DNA of 64,000 nucleotides. Source: Leptotrichia sp. oral taxon 223. Lineage in GTDB: Bacteria > Fusobacteriota > Fusobacteriia > Fusobacteriales > Leptotrichiaceae. Position numbers and translations under genes: made by a program. Positions 35,855 through 45,462 of the stretch are shown one piece after another (positions within the stretch are counted from its first letter, which is position 1; each line of letters begins with the position of its first letter). The notes under the pieces were generated by a model. The model was given only the letters and a program-made list of their open reading frames with translations. It did not search any database and was not told the DNA's origin. The stretch covers positions 62,001 to 126,000 of the forward strand of contig NZ_JABXYU010000004.1 of assembly GCF_013394795.1 (NCBI RefSeq), read 5' to 3'.

Positions 35855-37102
35855 ATGGAAAATAAACATTTTAATGAAAAGGCATATTTTGGGCAATTTG
35901 GTGGACAATTTGTACCTGAAACTGCGATGTTTGCTCTATCGGAACTGGAATCCGAATATGAAAAGCTAAAAAATGACAAGGAATTTTTTGAAGAATTTGA
36001 TAATTTGCTAAAAAATTATGTTGGGCGTGAAACTCCACTCTATTATGCAAAAAATTTGAGCGAATATTACAACCACGATATTTACTTGAAAAGGGAAGAC
36101 TTGAATCATACTGGTGCTCATAAAATTAATAATGCGCTTGGGCAAGTTTTACTTGCTAAAAAAATGGGAAAGAAAAAAGTTATTGCTGAAACTGGGGCTG
36201 GACAGCATGGCGTTGCTACTGCTACTGCCGCCGCTCTATTAGGTTTGGAGTGTGACGTTTATATGGGAGCTGTTGATATTGAACGACAAAAATTAAATGT
36301 TTTTAGAATGGAGCTTTTGGGAGCAAGAGTTATTTCTATTGAAGATGGGCTTAAAACCTTGAAGGAAGCGACAACTGCGGCTATTCAGTCTTGGGTTGCA
36401 GAGATAGAAACTGTGTTTTATGTAATCGGATCTGTTGTAGGGCCTCATCCATATCCGACTATCGTGCGTGATTTTCAGTCAATTATTGGTTACGAAGCAA
36501 AAGCACAGCTGGAGGAACTGGGAAAACATGCTGATCACGTGATTGCCTGTGTTGGTGGCGGAAGTAATGCTATTGGCATTTTTAGTGCATTTTTGGAAGA
36601 TAACTCAACAAAACTTTATGGAGTCGAAGCTGGAGGATACGGAATTGACACAGATATGCACGCTGCCACATTAACACTTGGAAAATCTGGAATTATTCAT
36701 GGGATGAAAACTTATGTTCTTCAAAACAAATATGGACAAATAAGCCCAGTTCACTCAATTTCAGCTGGACTTGACTATCCGGGAGTAGGTCCTGAACATT
36801 CACATTTATTTGATACAAAAAGAGCAACTTACGCACCAATTACTGATGATGAGGCAATGAAAGCGTTAATGCTTGTTACAAGAAAAGAAGGTATTATTCC
36901 AGCAATTGAGAGTTCTCATGCGTTAGCCTATCTTGAAAAATTATGTCCTGCACTTTCTAAAGACAAAAGAGAAACTATCGTCGTAAACGTTTCTGGACGT
37001 GGAGATAAAGATATGCACACTGTTTTTTCTGTGTTAAAAGATAAGGAAACTGGCGGAAAAAATGGAATTTATGAGTTAAATGGAGGTTTGGAAAATGAGT
37101 GA
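35855..37102 (+). CDS. trpB: Tryptophan synthase beta chain
   Basis: A 415-residue PLP enzyme that joins indole to serine. The PLP lysine is Lys90 in [13 protein letters not shown]. It also has [15 protein letters not shown] (active-site Glu) and GGGSNAIG (phosphate cup). The length and N-terminus [12 protein letters not shown] are those of the TrpB1 type. GAAAGGA precedes the ATG. It overlaps trpA by eight bases, so the two chains are translationally coupled. Confidence 0.98.
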   Translation: MENKHFNEKAYFGQFGGQFVPETAMFALSELESEYEKLKNDKEFFEEFDNLLKNYVGRETPLYYAKNLSEYYNHDIYLKREDLNHTGAHKINNALGQVLLAKKMGKKKVIAETGAGQHGVATATAAALLGLECDVYMGAVDIERQKLNVFRMELLGARVISIEDGLKTLKEATTAAIQSWVAEIETVFYVIGSVVGPHPYPTIVRDFQSIIGYEAKAQLEELGKHADHVIACVGGGSNAIGIFSAFLEDNSTKLYGVEAGGYGIDTDMHAATLTLGKSGIIHGMKTYVLQNKYGQISPVHSISAGLDYPGVGPEHSHLFDTKRATYAPITDDEAMKALMLVTRKEGIIPAIESSHALAYLEKLCPALSKDKRETIVVNVSGRGDKDMHTVFSVLKDKETGGKNGIYELNGGLENE

Positions 37103-37868
37103 AAAAAGATTAGATAAGAAAATTATTGATATTTTTAGAGAAAAAGAAAAAGTAAACATTGGTTATATTGTCGCAGGATACCCAAGCGTTGATTTTACAA
37201 AACAATTTTTACAAAATTTAGATAATACGGCTCTTGATATGCTAGAAGTCGGTATTCCCTACTCTGATCCCATAGCTGACGGAAAATTGATTTCACATGC
37301 TTCATTTCTCGCTTCAGAAGCTGGAGTTACTACCGATACTATATTTGATTTACTAACAGAAATAAAAAACGATATTTCAAAACCTTTAATTTTTTTAATT
37401 TATTACAACTTAATATTTGCTTATGGAATTGACGAATTTATCCAAAAATGCTGTGAAACTAATATTAAAGGAATAATCATTCCAGACTTGCCTTACGAAG
37501 AAGCCTTTGAAATGTCAGAAAAATTAAAGGAAAACAATATCGCTCTTATCCCTCTTGTAAGCGTTACTTCTGGAAGCAGAATTAAAAAAATTATTTCTCA
37601 AGGCAATGGCTTTATTTACGCAATCGGATCTCTTGGGGTAACAGGTTCAAAACAAGTTGATTTACCACGTTTAGAATCTTTTATTAATGAAATAAGAGAA
37701 GTTTCAGACTTGCCAGTTTCATTAGGTTTTGGAATAAAAAATAACGATAACGTGAATACGATGAGAAAATATGCGGATGGAGTAATTGTTGGAACGAGTA
37801 TTGTTGAATTTTTAGAGAAAAATGATGTAAATTATTTGATTCAGAAAATTAATGAACTTTTCAAATAA
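37095..37868 (+). CDS. trpA: Tryptophan synthase alpha chain
   Basis: About 257 residues. It splits indole-3-glycerol phosphate and channels indole to TrpB. Catalytic residues are Glu51 (EVGIPYSDP) and Asp62 (ADGKLI). [16 protein letters not shown] and GFGIKN are the phosphate-binding and loop-6 regions. The start ATG at 37095 is eight bases after GGAGG within the trpB end; a further in-frame ATG at 37080 is less likely. Last gene of the operon; a terminator follows. Confidence 0.97.
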   Translation: MSEKRLDKKIIDIFREKEKVNIGYIVAGYPSVDFTKQFLQNLDNTALDMLEVGIPYSDPIADGKLISHASFLASEAGVTTDTIFDLLTEIKNDISKPLIFLIYYNLIFAYGIDEFIQKCCETNIKGIIIPDLPYEEAFEMSEKLKENNIALIPLVSVTSGSRIKKIISQGNGFIYAIGSLGVTGSKQVDLPRLESFINEIREVSDLPVSLGFGIKNNDNVNTMRKYADGVIVGTSIVEFLEKNDVNYLIQKINELFK

Positions 37869-37879
37869 GTATTTAGTGA

Positions 37880-37907
37880 AGATGGTCAGAAATGACTATC
37901 TTTTTTT
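37880..37907 (+). terminator. trp operon terminator
   Basis: AGATGGTCA (37880-37888) pairs with TGACTATCT (37893-37901) through one G-U, with a GAAA tetraloop and a run of seven T. It lies 12 bases after trpA. Confidence 0.9.
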
Positions 37908-37927
37908 AAAATATTAATTAAAATTAA

Positions 37928-38026
37928 ATAAAATTACTTTTTGAAGAAAATGAACAAAATACTGATTATTTAATACCTCTGGATGAAAATAACAGTGTAA
38001 AATTAGTGAAAATGCAGGAAAAATAA
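37928..38026 (+). pseudogene. C-terminal remnant of a lost gene
   Basis: An open frame of 32 codons ending in TAA (38024-38026) has coding-like composition (EENEQNTDYLIPLDENN, SVKLVKMQEK). There is no start codon, and a stop lies just upstream (37925-37927). It stands between the trp terminator and another terminator, as the tail of a deleted gene would. The original family was not recognised. Confidence 0.35.
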
Positions 38027-38034
38027 AGTTTTGT

Positions 38035-38078
38035 AAATACCCCTAAATAATATCAAATATCTAGGGGTATTTTTTATT
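38035..38078. terminator. Bidirectional terminator between the trp region and nspC
   Basis: AAATACCCCTA (38035-38045) is perfectly complementary to TAGGGGTATTT (38062-38072), with a T-run on the plus side. It can serve the gene remnant on the plus strand and nspC on the minus strand, where the tail is less T-rich. Confidence 0.75.
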
Positions 38079-38083
38079 TCAAA

Positions 38084-39271
38084 TTATGACAATCTATTTC
38101 TAAAGTCCTCGTATCCAAATTTTCTAATAACCTCAACTCCACCTTTTTCTGTATAAACTGCAATCACAGGCAAATTTATCCCATTGAAAGTATTCGTCTT
38201 TACCATGCTGTAATGTGCCATATCAGTAAAAATCAGTTTATCTCCTACTTTTACAGGTTCATCAAAGGAATAATCTCCGATTACATCTCCAGCAAGGCAA
38301 GTAGGCCCTCCCAATCTATAAGTATATTTCTTCTCATTTGGCATTCCTGAGCCGAAAATAAATGGACGGTATGGCATTTCGATTACATCAGGCATATGAC
38401 ACGAAGCTGAAGTATCCATTAACAAAATATCCATCTCATTTTTTGTAATATCTAAAACTTCTGAAACTAAAAATCCTGTATTCAAGGCAACTGCTTCTCC
38501 TGGCTCCAAATACACTTCCACATCATATTTTTCTTTTATGTAATTTATGCATTTTACAAGTTTTTCAATATCATAATCTTCTCTTGTAATGTGATGTCCC
38601 CCGCCAAAATTAAGCCATTTCATATTATGCAAATATTTTCCAAATTTTTCTTCAAAAATTTTTAATACATTTTCAAGGGCATCTGAATTTTGCTCACAAA
38701 GTGCGTGAAAATGAAATCCATCCAAACCTTCAAGTTCATCTTCCTTAAAATTTTCAAGTGTTACTCCAAATCTCGAAAATCTTCCCGCTGGATTATAAAT
38801 CTCTGTTTCAACTTCTGAAAATTCTGGATTTAATCTAAGTCCACAGCTAATTTTCTTATCATTTTTTTCTTCAAATTCTTTTACTTTACTTTTAAATTTT
38901 TTCCATTGATTGAAAGAATTAAAAACAATATGATTTGTTATTTCCATTATTTCATCAAACTCATCTTCCCTATAAGATGGATTAAAAATATGAGTTTCCA
39001 ATTTTTTGTTGGGATTTTTCAATTCCATTTCCTCATACCCCAGTCTTGCTTCAAATAGCGAGCTTGCAGTCGTTCCATTTAAGTATTCACTAATTAACGG
39101 ATAAAAATAAAACATCGAAAATCCCTTTTGTGCAAGTAATATTTTACATCCTGTTCTATCAATTACACTTTTTAATATTTCAAGATTTCTTTTTAGCAGC
39201 CTTTCATCAACTATAAAAGCTGGTGTTGGCAAGTTTGTTATATCCATATCAAGATATTTGTTTTTTGACAC
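38084..39271 (-). CDS. nspC: Carboxynorspermidine/carboxyspermidine decarboxylase
   Basis: A 395-residue PLP enzyme of the alanine-racemase-like fold. The PLP Lys is Lys49 in LLAQKGFSMF. GGGHHITREDYD, LEPGEAVALNTGF, and LMDTSASCHMPDV match the NspC family. It makes spermidine or norspermidine by decarboxylation, in the alternative polyamine route. It starts at GTG (39271), with AGGAG ten bases before. It is alone here; the dehydrogenase partner is not adjacent. Confidence 0.93.
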   Translation of the reverse strand: MSKNKYLDMDITNLPTPAFIVDERLLKRNLEILKSVIDRTGCKILLAQKGFSMFYFYPLISEYLNGTTASSLFEARLGYEEMELKNPNKKLETHIFNPSYREDEFDEIMEITNHIVFNSFNQWKKFKSKVKEFEEKNDKKISCGLRLNPEFSEVETEIYNPAGRFSRFGVTLENFKEDELEGLDGFHFHALCEQNSDALENVLKIFEEKFGKYLHNMKWLNFGGGHHITREDYDIEKLVKCINYIKEKYDVEVYLEPGEAVALNTGFLVSEVLDITKNEMDILLMDTSASCHMPDVIEMPYRPFIFGSGMPNEKKYTYRLGGPTCLAGDVIGDYSFDEPVKVGDKLIFTDMAHYSMVKTNTFNGINLPVIAVYTEKGGVEVIRKFGYEDFRNRLS

Positions 39272-39373
39272 TTTTTATCATCTCCTTTTATACTCTACAT
39301 TTCTTATCAATATCATAATTCAAATATATTTAAAATTTATTCTTTATTATAACATATTTTTTTCAAAATCTAT

Positions 39374-39412
39374 AAAAAAAGATTATCCTAAATTTAATTT
39401 TTTAAGATAATC
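39374..39412 (-). terminator. Terminator of the MacAB-TolC-like operon
   Basis: Read leftward, GATTATCTTAAA (39412-39401) pairs with TTTAGGATAATC (39392-39381) through one G-U, followed by seven T. It lies 28 bases after the permease stop. Confidence 0.8.
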
Positions 39413-39439
39413 AATTTTTATTTTTATTTAAACATAATT

Positions 39440-40651
39440 CTAATCTGTTCTCAGTGCTTCCATTGGCTCCAATGCTGCAGCTTTCTTCGCTGGATAAACT
39501 CCAAAAACTAATCCTATCATTGTAGAAACAAATATACACACAAACACTATAACTGGACTTAATATTGGTGATGTCTGTATAAACATACCAACCAGAAGTG
39601 CTAATGAATATCCAATTACAACTCCAATTATACCTCCAAAAAATGTTAAAATAACTGCTTCTATAAGGAACTGGATAAGAATATGCCCTGTTTTTGCTCC
39701 AATGGCCTTTCTAAGTCCAACCTCTCTTATTCTCTCAGTAACACTTACAAGCATTATATTCATAACTCCTATTCCACCTACAAATAGTGAAATAGCAGCA
39801 ACTCCACTTATGAAAAGTGAAAGCATATTAAGAATGTTATTAAATTGATCCAGCCCTTGACTTGTTGAATATACATTGTAAATATTAGGTTCACTTCCTC
39901 TTGTTTTCAATAAATTTTTTACCACTTCCATTACTCTGTTCATTTCATTTGCATCTCTTGCCTTTGCTTGTAATGCCATAAACTTATCCTGTTCGTTTCC
40001 TTCCAGATAATTCAAGTAATTATTAGGAAAAAGTGCTAAAGCAGACATTCCATCTCCACCGCCTAAACTGGCATACGGATTTTTAAATACTCCAACAATT
40101 GTTACAGTTTGACTATTTTTTTTAAAGTTTAAAATCATTTTTTTCCCTATAGGATTTTGTCCAGGATATAATTGATCCACCGTTGTGCTGTCAATCATTA
40201 TATATTTTCCATCTTTTCTGTATTCACTTGGCAAAAATTTTCTTCCCTTTATTACTGTATAGTTTGACATTTTAAAATAATCTTCTGTCACTCCTGTTCC
40301 TGAAAGCATCATGTCCGAGCCATTGCTCATTGATATTCTGGCAAATGAGCTTGTAGTTGGAGTAACTGCTTCAATACCATCTATATTTTTTATTCTTTCA
40401 ATATCCTTTTTTGTCAATAAATCATATGATTTATAAGTCTGTCCTGGAGAAGTGTCAATTGATATTTGAAAATTTGATACTCCCAGTTTGTTCAAATCTC
40501 CAGTGATGTTCTCCTTAACTCCTGCTCCCAGTGAAGACATCATTATAACTGAGGATATTCCGATTATTATTCCAAGCATTGTCAAAAAGGAACGTACCTT
40601 ATAGCTAAATAAATTTGATACTGACAATTTTAGTAATTCCATAAAATCCAT
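39440..40651 (-). CDS. MacB-type ABC transporter permease
   Basis: A 403-residue protein with the MacB/FtsX layout. One span is near residues 20-42, a large periplasmic domain covers about 45-270, and three spans follow at the C-terminus, where SVTERIREVGLRKAIGAKTG and VFGVYPAKKAAALEPMEALR are the characteristic FtsX loops. It works as a mechanical lever that drives substrate through the adaptor and outer-membrane channel. Five bases downstream of the ATPase gene. In enteric MacB the two are fused; here they are separate. Confidence 0.93.
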   Translation of the reverse strand: MDFMELLKLSVSNLFSYKVRSFLTMLGIIIGISSVIMMSSLGAGVKENITGDLNKLGVSNFQISIDTSPGQTYKSYDLLTKKDIERIKNIDGIEAVTPTTSSFARISMSNGSDMMLSGTGVTEDYFKMSNYTVIKGRKFLPSEYRKDGKYIMIDSTTVDQLYPGQNPIGKKMILNFKKNSQTVTIVGVFKNPYASLGGGDGMSALALFPNNYLNYLEGNEQDKFMALQAKARDANEMNRVMEVVKNLLKTRGSEPNIYNVYSTSQGLDQFNNILNMLSLFISGVAAISLFVGGIGVMNIMLVSVTERIREVGLRKAIGAKTGHILIQFLIEAVILTFFGGIIGVVIGYSLALLVGMFIQTSPILSPVIVFVCIFVSTMIGLVFGVYPAKKAAALEPMEALRTD

Positions 40652-40656
40652 TTACA

Positions 40657-41349
40657 CTACACTCCTCTCCGATGCTGAACAATTTCATCCTTTTCTATTA
40701 CACCGTCTTTTAATCTGATAATTCTTTTACAATGCTCTGCCACATCTTCCTCATGCGTAACCATTACTATCGTTGTCCCGTTATCGTTCAGTTTTTTAAA
40801 AATTTCTAAAACCTCTTCTCCAGATTTTGAATCTAGATTTCCTGTTGGCTCATCTGCAAGAAGTATTTTAGGATTGTTTATTATCGCTCTTGCTATTGCC
40901 ACTCTCTGTCTTTGTCCCCCTGACATCTCATTCGGCTTATGATGAATTCTTTCACCAAGTCCCACACTTTCCAATGCTTCAGTTGCCCTTTTTAGCCTTT
41001 CAGCTTTCTTTACTCCTGCATACAAAGCTGGAAGAGCCACATTTTCAACTGCCGTCATCTTTGGAAGTAAGTTAAACGTTTGGAATACAAACCCTATTTT
41101 TTTGTTTCTTACTTCAGCAAGTGCATCTCCTTTTATAGTTGAAACATCTTGATTATCCAAAATGTAAGTTCCAGAAGTAAGACTGTCAAGACAGCCTAAA
41201 ATATTCATAAGAGTTGATTTCCCACTTCCTGAAGGTCCCATAAAAGCCACATATTCTCCTTCACTCACAGAAAGATTAAGCCCTTTCAAAACCTTTAATT
41301 CCATACTTCCATTTTTATATATTTTTACTATATCGCTCACTTTTATCAT
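40657..41349 (-). CDS. MacB/LolD-type ABC transporter ATPase
   Basis: A 230-residue ATPase. Walker A GPSGSGKST (about 38-46), the LolD/MacB-type signature MSGGQRQR, Walker B ILLADEPTGNLDS and His in MVTHE. It powers the permease encoded next. AGAGGTAAA precedes the ATG. The DEPTGNLDS form is the mark of the mechanotransmission group rather than of importers. Confidence 0.94.
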   Translation of the reverse strand: MIKVSDIVKIYKNGSMELKVLKGLNLSVSEGEYVAFMGPSGSGKSTLMNILGCLDSLTSGTYILDNQDVSTIKGDALAEVRNKKIGFVFQTFNLLPKMTAVENVALPALYAGVKKAERLKRATEALESVGLGERIHHKPNEMSGGQRQRVAIARAIINNPKILLADEPTGNLDSKSGEEVLEIFKKLNDNGTTIVMVTHEEDVAEHCKRIIRLKDGVIEKDEIVQHRRGV

Positions 41350-41376
41350 AAAAATTTACCTCTAAAGTTTATTTTT

Positions 41377-42732
41377 CTATCTTGGTGGTGGCCCATCAGG
41401 TCCCCCAGCATTTCCTGCTGGTTTTTCTTCCTTAAATATTACACCATTAGGAACCGCTTTCTGTTTTGAAGGATCTGCAATTTTTATTTTTTGTCCATCC
41501 TTTAGTCTCTCATCCACAGTAGTAATTACTCTTTCTCCTACTGACACTCCCGACTCTACAGCATAAAAAGAATCATCATTTATTCCAACTTTAATTTCCC
41601 TTTTTGAAACTTTGTTATCTTTTCCTACAACAAAGGCATAATATTTACCATTTTCATTAATAACTGAACTATACGGCAGCTTTGTCACATTTTTACTTTC
41701 CTTGTAAAAAATTGTCGCTGTTATCGTAGCGCCAGGCTTTAATCCCTTAGTTTCATTTATTTGAATTTTTACAGTAGTGTTACTTTCGTCAAGAGATGAG
41801 CTTTTTTCAGCCACTCCAGAAATTTGTGAAACAGTACCTTCAATTTTTTCTCCATCTGGCAATGAATCCGAAGTAATTTCAACTCTTTGCCCAACTTGAA
41901 TATTTTTTACCTCATTGTCTGAAAGACTTACCTCTACCCTCATGTTTGTTGAATCTGATACTTTAAACAAAGTCGTTTCAGTATTTACACGGTAATTTTC
42001 ATCTGCAGTCATTTCTGTAATAACACCATCAACTGGACTCGTTATTTCATCTTTTATAAGTGACAGATCTTCCTGCAATGTCGCCAATTCTAATTTTGCA
42101 GTTTTTAATGCTGTTCTCGAATCTGCTATGCTGGCCTTCTGCTCACTGTCAACTGTATCCAAATCCAGCCTTGAATTTCTTAGAGCCTTTCTTGCATCGT
42201 CTACATTAACCCTTGTTTCTCCACCAACTTTATACAATTCTTCCGCATTATACAAATCTCTTGATTTTTGCTGAATTTCCAAACTTTTAGACTCTTTTTT
42301 TCTTCTAAGCGAACCTTGAGCATCAGCCAAATTTCTCTCATATTTTTGAATTTCCAAAGTTTTCATTTGTATTTTTCTCAAAGTCTCATTTTTATCAGCT
42401 GGATAAAATGTCAAGACTACATCGCCTTTTTTCACATTATCCCCTTTTTTAAAGAACACTTTGTTTACTCTTTGGCTTGAAGTCGTAAATACTGAAACCG
42501 CATTATCTGATACAACTTGTCCATTCTTTGAAACTGATAGCGAAATATCCCCCCTATCAACAGTTGTCACTTCATATTCAGGCTCAGTTTCTTTTTTTCC
42601 ACATGAAACTGCAGCAAACAATATTACAGCAAATATTGTCATAAATTTATAAAAATAATTTTTATTTTTTGACTCTTTCCTCTTTGATTCAATAGTTTTA
42701 GATATTTCAGAAAATTCTGTATTTATTTCCAC
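41377..42732 (-). CDS. MacA-like periplasmic adaptor lipoprotein
   Basis: A 451-residue adaptor. The N-terminus is long and basic before a lipobox AAVSC (Cys44). Then follow a lipoyl half-domain (VNKVFFKKGDNVKKGDVVLTF), a long coiled-coil hairpin (about residues 115-225), the second lipoyl half (SPVDGVITEM), and the beta-barrel and membrane-proximal domains. It bridges the MacB permease to the TolC-like channel. It begins with GTG. The last 30 residues are Gly/Pro-rich, ending in GGPDGPPPR, unlike typical MacA. Confidence 0.93.
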   Translation of the reverse strand: MEINTEFSEISKTIESKRKESKNKNYFYKFMTIFAVILFAAVSCGKKETEPEYEVTTVDRGDISLSVSKNGQVVSDNAVSVFTTSSQRVNKVFFKKGDNVKKGDVVLTFYPADKNETLRKIQMKTLEIQKYERNLADAQGSLRRKKESKSLEIQQKSRDLYNAEELYKVGGETRVNVDDARKALRNSRLDLDTVDSEQKASIADSRTALKTAKLELATLQEDLSLIKDEITSPVDGVITEMTADENYRVNTETTLFKVSDSTNMRVEVSLSDNEVKNIQVGQRVEITSDSLPDGEKIEGTVSQISGVAEKSSSLDESNTTVKIQINETKGLKPGATITATIFYKESKNVTKLPYSSVINENGKYYAFVVGKDNKVSKREIKVGINDDSFYAVESGVSVGERVITTVDERLKDGQKIKIADPSKQKAVPNGVIFKEEKPAGNAGGPDGPPPR

Positions 42733-42782
42733 AAAATCACCGCTTTCTTAATTTTCGTTTTTATTTTTCATATTAATAATCT

Positions 42783-44060
42783 CTATTTATAATATTTTAT
42801 TTTTTTAGTAAATGCTGCAAGTTCATTTTTGGCTGTTTCGTAATCTATTACAGCTTTCTTATAGTTATTCCGTTTTTCCACATAGTTGGAATACGTGTCA
42901 ACTCCCAGCTCATACTTCTTAGCATAAATTTCATATTCTTTTTTCTTAATATTCATTGTATTTTCTGCTGTTAATTCATTTGTCTGATAGGTTGTGTAAG
43001 TTATCATCTGCTGTCCAGCATTTGACACTAGCTCATTTTTTTTCTGTTCATACTGCAGTTTTAATTTATCTGCTTCATTCTTCAAATCTTCAATAGTGTC
43101 ATTGTATCTTTTGAAAGTTTTTGATACAGATAAGCCAACAACAACAGAATGGTCTTTCAATGAATATCCGACATCTCCTGATAATTTAGGATACTTGTAA
43201 TCAATATTTTCCTTTCTTAGCTGTTCACTGTTAAGCTGCGAATTTAATTCTATTGTTTCAGCTTCCGATAGTCTAAGGGCATAAAAATCATCCTTTTTCA
43301 GCTCAACTTTTTTCAAGTCATCAAGCTTCTCTTTTTCAGGTAAAGTTACATTGTAAACTGTAAATCGTTCCCCTAAAATTTGCAGCTCCCGCCCAAGATT
43401 TTCATATTTTAGCTGAGAATTTTCATATTCTGTTTTTGCTAGTTCATAATCATACTGTGATGCCGTCCCCAGCTCATATTTTTTAGCCTGAATAGCATAA
43501 TCTTTTTTAGTATCTTCTAAGGTAAGTGCTTCCTGCTCAATCTCCTTCTGCTTATTCTTATAACTTTTATACAAATCAATCAAATCACGTATTTCTGAAT
43601 TTTTCGCAGTTTCATTACTGATTTTCTGTATATTTCGTGAAATTTGATTAGTTTTTTTATTATAATTAACATCACTATAACCAAAATAATCATTTAAAGT
43701 CTTGGAAATACCAATTTTGTTTTCTGTAAGTTCCCTGCTTCTAAAATTATATCCATTTCTATAATAGAAAATCCCATATTTTACGTTATTTTCCATAGTC
43801 AGCCCATTTGACTGTCCATGCAACGTATAATTCTCGTTAGAAGTTACATTAACCTCATTCCACTCCCCATTTTTTAAAGCCTTATCCTTTATATCAAATT
43901 TTTTCATATTTTTTTCATTAATTTTCGTTGTATACGAATTTTTTTCATACTGAGAAATCAAGTCATCCACATTAGCTGCAAATCCTGCTAAACTAAACGT
44001 AAATAATACTGATAAAACCTGTATTTTCCTATTTTTAAAATTCAAAAATATCCTAACCAT
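42783..44060 (-). CDS. TolC-like outer-membrane efflux channel
   Basis: About 425 residues with a signal peptide (cleavage near GFAAN). Two long helical repeats (YAIQAKKYELGTASQYDYEL and EYEIYAKKYELGVDTYSNYV) are the paired TolC coiled-coil signatures. It forms the trimeric exit duct for the MacAB pump. The ATG at 44060 is five bases after AAGGAG. First gene of the operon. Its order (channel, adaptor, ATPase, permease) gives a complete tripartite exporter. Confidence 0.9.
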   Translation of the reverse strand: MVRIFLNFKNRKIQVLSVLFTFSLAGFAANVDDLISQYEKNSYTTKINEKNMKKFDIKDKALKNGEWNEVNVTSNENYTLHGQSNGLTMENNVKYGIFYYRNGYNFRSRELTENKIGISKTLNDYFGYSDVNYNKKTNQISRNIQKISNETAKNSEIRDLIDLYKSYKNKQKEIEQEALTLEDTKKDYAIQAKKYELGTASQYDYELAKTEYENSQLKYENLGRELQILGERFTVYNVTLPEKEKLDDLKKVELKKDDFYALRLSEAETIELNSQLNSEQLRKENIDYKYPKLSGDVGYSLKDHSVVVGLSVSKTFKRYNDTIEDLKNEADKLKLQYEQKKNELVSNAGQQMITYTTYQTNELTAENTMNIKKKEYEIYAKKYELGVDTYSNYVEKRNNYKKAVIDYETAKNELAAFTKKIKYYK

Positions 44061-44109
44061 GTAATCTCCTTCCATCCAGAATAAACAACTTATTTTTTAA
44101 CCAAGGTTC

Positions 44110-44118
44110 ATTATAACA
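44110..44118 (-). promoter_or_regulatory. Extended -10 promoter of the exporter operon
   Basis: Minus strand TGTTATAAT (44118-44110), an extended -10 with a weak -35 (ATGATA). Upstream, TGACA and TGTCA (44146-44150 and 44157-44161) form an inverted repeat that might be an operator. The 378-base divergent gap to the sugar kinase otherwise holds nothing evident. Confidence 0.5.
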
Positions 44119-44331
44119 TCTATTTCATAGAATATCATTTTTTTTTGACAAAATTATGTCATTTTTTTAAAATTTTTTATTTAATTTAACTTTAACATGA
44201 GTTGATTAATTTTTTTGTATTTTTATTTATTAAATTTGCCTAACAATATAATTTATCAAATTCTATAATCTTTAAGTATTTAAATTAGTAATTTTGAAAT
44301 AAAATTATTGAACAAACTTAATTTTAAAAAT

Positions 44332-44360
44332 ATTGAAATAAAATAAATAAAATGCTATAC
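44332..44360 (+). promoter_or_regulatory. Promoter of the sugar kinase-amylase operon
   Basis: TTGAAA (44332-44337) and TATACT (44355-44360) are exactly 17 bases apart, about 90 bases before the kinase start. Confidence 0.65.
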
Positions 44361-44453
44361 TTTTATAAGATAAAGAAAATTTTTGATAATATTTATAATA
44401 TTTTTTCAATAATTTATTTTATGATAATTAAATATATTTTAGGAGGAACTCAA

Positions 44454-45350
44454 ATGAATAAGATACTTGTAATCGGAACTACTTCTTGGGATACAATAAT
44501 TAATGTTAATGAATTTCCTTCAAAACCAACAACAATATTCGCAAGTGATTATAAGCAAGTATTGGGAGGAACTGCTGCAGGAAAAGCTATAAACCTTAGT
44601 AAATTAGGGTTTGATGTTACATTGGCAACAAAATTTGGAAATGATGAGGCTGGAAAAAATATAAAAAATGTTTTAAATTCAGAAAAAATCAAATTTTTTT
44701 ATATTGAAGATAAAGAAAGCACTGAGATGCATACTAATTTAATGGATTCACATGGGAAACGGATAAGTATCTACACTCATGTTGGAATGGTTAATCAAGA
44801 TATTGACTTAAAACCGTTTAAAAAGGCTATTGACGATGCTGATATAATATTACTTGATATTTGTGAGTTTGTTAAACATCTCTTTCCTTTGTTAAAAGAT
44901 TATAAAAATAAGATTTGGCTAGATATTCATGATTATGATGGTAAAAACCCTTGGCATAAAGAATTTATCCCCTATGCTGATGCAATATTTATGAGTTCCG
45001 ATTCTATCCATTCTAAGACAGAATTGAAATCTTTAACGAAAGAACTTATTAAAGATAAAAAATTTGTTGTCTGCACACACGGAAAATTAGGTTCAGAAAT
45101 ATTGATGAATACTGGTGAAATCTACTCTGAAGGCATTTTAAGGCAATACAGACTTGTAGATTCCAATGGAGCCGGTGATTCTTTTGTAAGCGGTTTTTTA
45201 TATGGTTTTTCAAAACAAAAACCAATTACTGACTGTTTAAAATATGCAACATTAGTTTCAAGCCTAACAATTACATCACCATATCTTTATTCTTCTAAAC
45301 TTAACTCCGACTGGCTGGAACAAGAATTTGAAAATAACTTTAATATCTGA
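44454..45350 (+). CDS. PfkB-family sugar kinase
   Basis: About 298 residues of the ribokinase fold. The N-terminal GGTAAGKAINLSKLG (sugar binding) and the C-terminal DSNGAGDSFVSGFLYG with its catalytic Asp are clear. It phosphorylates a sugar or nucleoside with ATP. The ATG at 44454 follows TAGGAGG; an open stretch of 34 codons upstream is not coding-like. The next gene is a cytoplasmic maltodextrin hydrolase, but the substrate is not readable. Confidence 0.88.
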   Translation: MNKILVIGTTSWDTIINVNEFPSKPTTIFASDYKQVLGGTAAGKAINLSKLGFDVTLATKFGNDEAGKNIKNVLNSEKIKFFYIEDKESTEMHTNLMDSHGKRISIYTHVGMVNQDIDLKPFKKAIDDADIILLDICEFVKHLFPLLKDYKNKIWLDIHDYDGKNPWHKEFIPYADAIFMSSDSIHSKTELKSLTKELIKDKKFVVCTHGKLGSEILMNTGEIYSEGILRQYRLVDSNGAGDSFVSGFLYGFSKQKPITDCLKYATLVSSLTITSPYLYSSKLNSDWLEQEFENNFNI

Positions 45351-45462
45351 GTAAAACATATTTGCTTAAACTGTTTAATTTTATAAAAAATGAATATATA
45401 TTTAGAATTCTTTAAAAACAAATTTGTAAAATAAAAAATAATATAAATTGGAGGGTAATTTA

